IMG/VR virus record: IMGVR_UViG_3300030085_005071
Coordinates: 39,716-76,704 of that record
From: a virus
Length of the DNA: 36,989 bases
Direction: 5' to 3' (one strand)
Shown piece after piece: positions 31,555-36,989 of the stretch (within the stretch, counting starts at the first letter, position 1; each line of letters opens with the position of its first letter). The translations under genes were made by a program, and so were the position numbers. The notes below the pieces were generated by a model, which was not told where the DNA came from, searched no databases, and was given only the letters and a program-made list of their open reading frames with translations.

Positions 31555-32001
31555 ATGAAAATTACAAGAAGACAATTAAGGCGTTTAATCGCTGAAGCTG
31601 AGTTTACACCCGGGCGACCGTTAAATCGAGATGCAATGTACTTTGCGCTAGGTATGCATCCATCCCAGATAAAAGAAAAAGAAATAAGAAGTCACCCTTT
31701 TTATGAAGAGGGTCTATATAGCTTATATAGTTTTATTGAGGTAAATGCAACACCTGGGCGATTCTATAGCCCAGAACACATAGACGATATTGTTGAATCT
31801 GGAACCGCCTATTTGGAAGGACTGTATGAAGGATCAGTCATTGCTGGTAGGGTTGGATTTGAAAGAGAAAATCCTGTTGATGAAGACTTTACAAGTGCTT
31901 TACTTCAAGATCTACTAAGTAACGGTTACGTAGACGTCGATGTTGACGATTTAGTTGTACCCACTTCCGCTGGTGAAAGGTGGTATGACGCGCATGCCTA
32001 G
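31555..32001 (+). CDS. Unidentified protein with the clearest capsid-targeting-like N-terminus
   Basis: 148 residues. N-terminus MKITRRQLRRLIAEAEF holds I-A-E followed by Ala, the same site form as the end of the T4 capsid-targeting sequence (FIAEA). The rest is an acidic alpha/beta protein with no recognised domain (SHPFYEEGLYSLYSF, then DVDVDDLVVPTSAGERWYD, a winged-helix-like end). It overlaps the nuclease gene by 8 bp. Confidence 0.65.
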   Translation: MKITRRQLRRLIAEAEFTPGRPLNRDAMYFALGMHPSQIKEKEIRSHPFYEEGLYSLYSFIEVNATPGRFYSPEHIDDIVESGTAYLEGLYEGSVIAGRVGFERENPVDEDFTSALLQDLLSNGYVDVDVDDLVVPTSAGERWYDAHA

Positions 32002-32362
32002 AAAAAAGAAAAAGAAAAAGCTATGGAGTAAACAATCGTTATACGAAAGAAAAGACGGTAGCAAAATTCTCATGGACAGCACGTGGGAAGTTGCCATGGC
32101 AGAGAGACTAGATCATCTTAAAATAGCGTGGGATCGTAGAGAAGATATGAAGCTTAAGTACTTCTCAAAGACAGGTCGAAAAAGAAACTACATCCCTGAT
32201 TTTTATCTGCCTGACCATGATATATATATTGAGGTGAAAGGTTACTGGACCGATGCCGCACGTTACAAGATGAAAAACGTAATGGAAGTCAATGAGGTAA
32301 AAATAGTAATTCTTGAATCCCTTGAGGCGATTAAAAAATTTAGTAGGAGAAAGTTAAAGTGA
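31994..32362 (+). CDS. PD-(D/E)XK endonuclease-like protein
   Basis: 122 residues from ATG 31994 (AAGGTGG about 10 bp upstream; ATG 31985 is an alternative). A Lys-rich start (MPRKKKKKKLW) is followed by a compact nuclease core: E32 in DSTWEVAMAERLD, D69 in YIPDFYLP, and E80-V-K82 in YIEVKGYW. This is the full E...PD...ExK active site seen in homing, Vsr-like and restriction-type nucleases. It lacks the targeting motif. It may be a phage DNA-processing nuclease or a small free-standing homing enzyme. Confidence 0.8.
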   Translation: MPRKKKKKKLWSKQSLYERKDGSKILMDSTWEVAMAERLDHLKIAWDRREDMKLKYFSKTGRKRNYIPDFYLPDHDIYIEVKGYWTDAARYKMKNVMEVNEVKIVILESLEAIKKFSRRKLK

Positions 32363-32727
32363 AAATTACAAAAAGAAAATTAAGAAATATCTTGCTAAAG
32401 GAAGGGCTAATTAACGAAGGCGATATGATTAGCATGGTAGCTTTATTAGCACAAGCTGCCATAGCAGTTTTAGCCGTAGGTACACCAGCTGCAATACTTT
32501 ACGCACACAACATGCTTGATGAGCGCATGAAGAAAGCTTTTACTAGAAGAGATCTTGAAAAGATCAGGCAGTCACCTAATCCTGATGAGGTCGCGAAAGA
32601 AATACTCCAGCAAAAGGGTTTAATGATGGGTGACTACGGAATTCCCACAATGGACTTAGAAGATCCGGATGCTGCAAGAAGAAGAAAAAATTATTTTAAA
32701 ACAGCACATCCTTTTGATAAGAAATAA
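32359..32727 (+). CDS. Membrane protein with capsid-targeting-like N-terminus
   Basis: 122 residues, GTG start in a GTGA overlap with the nuclease gene. N-terminus MKITKRKLRNILLKEG has L-K-E, then L-I-N-E. One hydrophobic helix follows (about 24-47, MVALLAQAAIAVLAVGTPAAI), then a charged tail. A membrane segment right after the motif would suit a packaged protein that acts at the host membrane; this is speculation. Confidence 0.65.
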   Translation: MKITKRKLRNILLKEGLINEGDMISMVALLAQAAIAVLAVGTPAAILYAHNMLDERMKKAFTRRDLEKIRQSPNPDEVAKEILQQKGLMMGDYGIPTMDLEDPDAARRRKNYFKTAHPFDKK

Positions 32728-32746
32728 TAAGATATATCGGTGCTAA

Positions 32747-33856
32747 ATGAAAATAAGTAAACAACAACTACGAATGATTATTAATGAAGTGTTAGGCAGT
32801 GACTTAACTTCTGACATTTCTCAAAATGCCCTAAGTCTTTTACAAACTTTACTCAGACCTGCTATTAAATCAAAGATAATTAATAACGTCGAAGATTTTT
32901 TATCTCGGGCAACATTACTAATAGCAGATGATCCATATACCGGTCTTGACATGGTATTGAAAATTGATGATGTGGCAGCTGCTTATGTTGAATATAAACG
33001 ATTAGGGCGGGAGGAAGCAAGGTACGGTGTCCATTGCAGACCAGATCCTTACGCACAACAACCTACTTACATGTTAACTAGAATAGCTAGTTCATCATCT
33101 TTTAGAGGTGGTGGCTTTGGTCAAATTTTAGGATTTTTGTCTGTGTGCTTTGTTAATAAAGAAGGGCGGACAGTTACATCTGACCGAAACACCAGCGATC
33201 TAGCTGGAAAAGCTTTAGTAGACGCTCTAGATTCAATTGGTGCACAAAAGTCAGAAAGTTTTGACTATGTGGGGTGGCTACTCGGTTCAATGCACAGAGC
33301 ACTTTACAAAAACAGAGAACTTAACACAGACACTTTATCATATCATTACGATGATGTCATAAACACATCAAAATCTGGTGCGAAAGGTGTAAGACAAAGT
33401 AGAAAATTAGAATCAGAGTACAACAAAGAAATAGAATTTTTAATTAAAAAGTTTTTTGCAAAACACAAACCACTAACACAAAAACTTTCTGACGACTGTG
33501 TTCCTTCTCTTAACCTTACTTTTGGAAGTAAAAACCATCCTGTCGCAGATATTTACAATCGCTCATCTTTTAAACAGTTTCTAGAAAAATATATCGATCT
33601 ACCAACAGAACAGTTGCAAAATGATTTAAACGCTGACGAAAGAGTTCAAGGATATACTTTTATTTTAAATAGTGAAGTAATAAACATTGGGCTCGAGATT
33701 GTCAACGTTATTAACAAATCCGAAAAATATAATGATAAAGTATTCGATAAAGCATTTGATGATGCACAGGATATGTTTGGCGACGAATATGAAAAGAGTG
33801 TAACTGAACCAGGTGTAGGATATAGAAATATAGGTAATCAGTCTAACGATCCTTAA
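32747..33856 (+). CDS. Unidentified targeting-motif protein, possible acyltransferase-like region
   Basis: 369 residues. N-terminus MKISKQQLRMIINEVLG with I-N-E at 12-14. In the middle, GGGFGQILGFLSVC then VTSDRNTSDLAGKALVDAL (about 121-165) has the order G-x-G-x(2)-L ... SDR-x(3)-S-x-x-A seen in small phage proteins with GNAT-like folds. The C-terminal half is helical, Lys-rich. The fold is suggested only. Confidence 0.6.
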   Translation: MKISKQQLRMIINEVLGSDLTSDISQNALSLLQTLLRPAIKSKIINNVEDFLSRATLLIADDPYTGLDMVLKIDDVAAAYVEYKRLGREEARYGVHCRPDPYAQQPTYMLTRIASSSSFRGGGFGQILGFLSVCFVNKEGRTVTSDRNTSDLAGKALVDALDSIGAQKSESFDYVGWLLGSMHRALYKNRELNTDTLSYHYDDVINTSKSGAKGVRQSRKLESEYNKEIEFLIKKFFAKHKPLTQKLSDDCVPSLNLTFGSKNHPVADIYNRSSFKQFLEKYIDLPTEQLQNDLNADERVQGYTFILNSEVINIGLEIVNVINKSEKYNDKVFDKAFDDAQDMFGDEYEKSVTEPGVGYRNIGNQSNDP

Positions 33857-33909
33857 AATATTTTAATTTTACTAACGACAGAAGATAATTAAGGCATGTG
33901 GAGAAACAT

Positions 33910-34524
33910 ATGTCTTTTTTATTATCTGAGGGTATGAATTATCATATTGACAATGACATTCCCATTAGGGAGAGTGTCTACAGGCCTGGGTCAAAATCAT
34001 TCTTTGCTTTTATTTTAGAAGCAAAAAGAGCTTATCGAGCAGGGTTAATTGAAGCTGATGAGTATGATCATGATTTGTTAACGTCAGACATAGGAGAATA
34101 CGGAGAGTTTAACGGAGGGTTTGTTCCCCTTGATTACCCTATCCCTGCTGAGTTAGATGAATCTGTTGACAACGTGGACAATATTGATGAGAAGCGAAAA
34201 AGAAAGCGAAAAAAGAAAAAATCTAAATCAAAGTCAGGCTCGTTTTATCAGGGAAAGAAAGTTCAATTGAATAAGCCAAAACGTGGTGGCTCTAAGAAAT
34301 TCTATGTATACGTAAAAAATCCAAAGACAGGCAAGGTTAAAAAAATATCTTTTGGGTCAAAAGGTATGTCAGTCGGTCTCAAAGATCCTGCTCGTAGAAA
34401 ATCTTTTGTCGCACGCCATAAGTGCAAAGAAAAGAAAGACAAAACAAAAGCTGGGTATTGGGCGTGTAGAATTGGTCGATACCCACACTTGTTTGGTGGT
34501 AAGCAGAAGTATACTTGGTGGTAA
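33910..34524 (+). CDS. Basic phage protein with Cys/Arg C-terminal domain, probable head-related
   Basis: 204 residues from ATG 33910, using GTGGAG; an in-frame GTG at 33898 overlaps that site. N-terminus MSFLLSEGMNYH has L-S-E. A Lys/Arg/Ser-rich linker (about 95-110) leads to a conserved C-terminal domain: KKFYVYVKNPKTGKVKKI, then SFGSKGMSVGLKDP, ARRKSFVARHKC and GYWACR. I recall this domain from many phages, sometimes fused to prohead proteins. The two Cys and nearby His might bind metal. DNA-associated head protein is inferred. Confidence 0.75.
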   Translation: MSFLLSEGMNYHIDNDIPIRESVYRPGSKSFFAFILEAKRAYRAGLIEADEYDHDLLTSDIGEYGEFNGGFVPLDYPIPAELDESVDNVDNIDEKRKRKRKKKKSKSKSGSFYQGKKVQLNKPKRGGSKKFYVYVKNPKTGKVKKISFGSKGMSVGLKDPARRKSFVARHKCKEKKDKTKAGYWACRIGRYPHLFGGKQKYTWW

Positions 34525-34525
34525 T

Positions 34526-36989
34526 GTGAAATTTAGTAGAAATCATTTAAGTCTTATTCTTGAGTATGTCATTCTCGAGACAAGAGCAGCAAGGCAGTGG
34601 ATCAATAAAAACGTGGATCCTCAGGATCTAACAGAAGGAGCTGATCTGCTCATTGCTTACAACTCAGGCATTACAGATATCAACATACTCTCTTGGATCA
34701 AGAAAATTAGAAAGATTGTTCCTAAAAATTATAGGGAACTGCGCATTCCTCTCTCTGCAGGAGAGGTCTCTAGAGAAGGCATACCTTTGTTCGAGAAGTC
34801 GATAGAGATAAACTTTATAGTAAAAGCGATCAATGAATTTAGAAAACCAAAACATCAAGCCATATTAAAATCTAACGGGTACCCCACTAATCTATCGACA
34901 AGAACTTACTCTGATATACTTGCCCTAGTAAGTGTAAATGCACAAGTTGATAGCGCAATAAAAGCAAAAGAAGCTGCAAAACGTAGAAAAAAGTCTGGTG
35001 ATGCAGGCCTAAATTACGATCCAACTAGCGTAGACTTTATAGGGGATTTTGGCCCATGGACAGTGTTAATGCCTAATACAGTTGAAGGTTCGATCAGTTG
35101 TGACATGAGCACTGCAAGGACAACAACTTGGTGTACAACAAAATCAGCAGGGGAAAATCTCTTTAATCAGTACGTTGGCAATATATCTGAAGATGAAGAC
35201 ACTATTCTTTTTTATGTCATGGATTATAATCGTGTTCCTGATAACCCTAAGTTGCAACGCGAGAAGGCTGCCACGTACAATAATGACAGTAGAATGTCAA
35301 TTGGTTTTCGTGGCGGAGAACCTCAACTCACCGGCGCTCATGGAAGCTTGTCAGTCGATGCATCAAATGCCGGTCTTACGGAAAAGGTTGTTAAGGATAA
35401 GCTAGGTATATTTTACCAACCGATCATGTTTGCAATGACAAAAAAAGCTCGGATAGTAGGGACTAATCACCCAGCAAAACAAATTATGAGAAATGCTGCC
35501 CAAAATTTATTAGTGCTTAAGCAGATCATTAAAGATTACAAACCTGTATCTAAAAGGGCATTTTTTACCGATTTGAGAAACTATTACCATAATAAGCCTG
35601 AGGCTTTTTCACCTCAAGTTGTTGATTACATTACCTTTGGTGTGAGTTATGAAGAACACAGAAGTCTTCTTCCTACCTATATAAATAAAGCAAGCGTCCA
35701 AGAAGTTGCTAAGTATGTTGACATGGTTGAGAAGTCAAATGGTAGTGAGCCGTGGATAAAACACTCAGCGTTTGAAGACAGCACAGAAATAGTTGATGCT
35801 GACTTTAATGTTGTTAAGAACACCCTTGATTACAGAAAGTGGACATGTCTAAGTGATGTACTGGTTAATCGTGGACACAACCTTCCAAAAGACTTACTCA
35901 CCAAAACATATCTTCTAGCAAGAGAATATTTTAAAGAATATATTCCAAAATTTCGCGAATTTCTTCCTCCGGGCCTGTTACCGGAAGAAGAGCGCAAAGG
36001 TTACCACAGCGATCAGTTTATCTTCCAATTACTGATGGATAGTGGAGTTCCTAAGGAAGGTATTCCCGATGAATTGGCGATAAACTTAGAAAAAATAAAT
36101 GAGCTCCAATCGTCTGAGGCTTACTTAGACTCTGTAGAGCAGGCAATTAAAGACTTAAATTTAACAGAGCACGAACAAGCACCGCAACATATTTCAAAAA
36201 TTGTGACCACCATAGCAAAGGTTGATAGTCAACAAACAGAACAAAGCTCGAGGCTTGCTGACAGGTTTAATGTAAAAGAAAAATTTAAGGATTATTTTGC
36301 CCTGCAGAAAGAATATGACGTCAGAGGCACAAAATTTATGGACAGAATAATTCCTCCAGAGTTGATTTTTGGAGTTAGAGTTTACAATTCCATAACAAGT
36401 TTTCGGAATCCTGTGCGAGTCCACGATCTCCCCGAAGATATTAAGACTACTGATACCCATATTGCAGATTACGATTCAATTGTAGACTATTTATTTGAAC
36501 TGTTTCCCCAATTGAAAACTCTACCACTAATGGAACCTGATAAACTAGAACCCACCCTAGAAGATGCAGGAGCAATAGGTTTGCTTAAAGCAACTAATTT
36601 TATTGGTAAGCTCATTGCAGGCTCACCTAAACCAGAGACGGTACGAAGAGTTTTTGACATGTCATCCGGTGTCTTCTATCAATATTTACTATACACAACC
36701 AGAAATTATTCTATTCCAGATGATATCTATTATGATTTTTTCAAGAAAGCTGAAACAAACAATCTGAATCCTGACCGGTGTGATTTATTTGTAAGAAGTC
36801 TAGGAGACACACTCATGTTTAGAATAGAACGCAAATACGCTATGAGAGTAGGTATGACTATGCCTAACTTCGTAAGAAGGCTTGACATTCCACCCGATGA
36901 ACCTGAGTATAAGTTAAGAGAAGAAGTCGAAGAGATGATGGCGCAGAAAAACGAAGCTCATAAAGGAACTAAACCAGATAGATACATTG
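34526..36989 (+). CDS. Large targeting-motif protein with WCT motif (3' end beyond window)
   Basis: A GTG start at 34526, right after the previous stop, opens a frame with no stop to the window end (821 codons). N-terminus MKFSRNHLSLILEYVILE has I-L-E sites. Near residues 193-240 is DMSTARTTTWCTTKSAGENL, then FNQY and ILFYVMDY, followed by NDSRMSIGFRGGE. A tryptophan-cysteine-threonine motif with a following LFY strand is one I recall from large phage proteins of unknown function. The rest is helical with Pro-rich links. It may be a big internal protein or effector. Confidence 0.8.
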   Translation, partial: MKFSRNHLSLILEYVILETRAARQWINKNVDPQDLTEGADLLIAYNSGITDINILSWIKKIRKIVPKNYRELRIPLSAGEVSREGIPLFEKSIEINFIVKAINEFRKPKHQAILKSNGYPTNLSTRTYSDILALVSVNAQVDSAIKAKEAAKRRKKSGDAGLNYDPTSVDFIGDFGPWTVLMPNTVEGSISCDMSTARTTTWCTTKSAGENLFNQYVGNISEDEDTILFYVMDYNRVPDNPKLQREKAATYNNDSRMSIGFRGGEPQLTGAHGSLSVDASNAGLTEKVVKDKLGIFYQPIMFAMTKKARIVGTNHPAKQIMRNAAQNLLVLKQIIKDYKPVSKRAFFTDLRNYYHNKPEAFSPQVVDYITFGVSYEEHRSLLPTYINKASVQEVAKYVDMVEKSNGSEPWIKHSAFEDSTEIVDADFNVVKNTLDYRKWTCLSDVLVNRGHNLPKDLLTKTYLLAREYFKEYIPKFREFLPPGLLPEEERKGYHSDQFIFQLLMDSGVPKEGIPDELAINLEKINELQSSEAYLDSVEQAIKDLNLTEHEQAPQHISKIVTTIAKVDSQQTEQSSRLADRFNVKEKFKDYFALQKEYDVRGTKFMDRIIPPELIFGVRVYNSITSFRNPVRVHDLPEDIKTTDTHIADYDSIVDYLFELFPQLKTLPLMEPDKLEPTLEDAGAIGLLKATNFIGKLIAGSPKPETVRRVFDMSSGVFYQYLLYTTRNYSIPDDIYYDFFKKAETNNLNPDRCDLFVRSLGDTLMFRIERKYAMRVGMTMPNFVRRLDIPPDEPEYKLREEVEEMMAQKNEAHKGTKPDRYI

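Noticed and set aside
31555-32362. PD-(D/E)XK nuclease as part of a restriction or toxin system.
   Set aside because: No methyltransferase or antitoxin partner lies next to it; its neighbours are motif-bearing phage proteins.

Overview
The window looks like part of the genome of a large, AT-rich tailed phage, probably a T4-like or jumbo myovirus of a marine Gram-negative bacterium. Genes are tightly packed, often with ATGA or TAATG overlaps. All run on the + strand except two fibre-type genes. The phage call rests on phage-style nucleotide salvage enzymes, a FEN-type 5' exonuclease, tail-fibre-like proteins, a phage GroEL, a tmRNA, a sigma-70-like factor, and many small proteins of the kind found in marine myoviruses. 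No terminase, portal, capsid or polymerase gene lies in the window, so taxonomy stays open. The IscU gene is very close to proteobacterial IscU. The exported protein with ASH-like repeats and a vWA domain recalls surface proteins of Myxococcota and Bdellovibrionota. Together these suggest a proteobacterial or deltaproteobacterial-type host, but this is inference.

Layout. 1-4140: adenine phosphoribosyltransferase, sugar epimerase, thymidine kinase, DHH phosphoesterase, IscU and dCMP deaminase. 4179-5101: a small basic protein and an Fe/Mn superoxide dismutase. 5101-14603: proteins of unknown function that are probably virion or prohead related. Many of them start with a short helix ending in (L/I)-x-E. 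A possible holin/spanin-like membrane trio is embedded at 6366-8453. 14675-18575: exonuclease, GroEL, Hsp20 and small conserved proteins. 18690-19740: a sigma factor lacking region 4.2, overlapped by a separate helix-turn-helix gene. 20355-21669: small proteins. 21739-23822: a lipoprotein-like vWA protein and a membrane-anchored metzincin protease. 23826-25519 (minus strand): two fibre or lectin-like proteins. 25571-28343: a four-helix membrane protein, two paralogous histidine kinases and a single-domain response regulator. 28340-36989: a run of proteins sharing an almost identical N-terminal motif (MKIT/S-R/K-x-Q-L-x(3)-I-x-E), interrupted by the tmRNA and a PD-(D/E)XK nuclease, ending in a large protein cut by the window edge.

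How it fits together. The gene set points to a phage that brings its own nucleotide supply, proteostasis (GroEL, Hsp20, tmRNA), Fe-S and oxidative-stress functions, transcriptional reprogramming and signalling. The most striking pattern is the shared N-terminal motif. It resembles the T4 capsid-targeting sequence that ends at the prohead protease site (L/I)-x-E. If that holds, much of this window encodes a set of internal head proteins that could be injected into the host. The two-kinase/one-regulator cassette directly abuts that set and is the second most interesting element.
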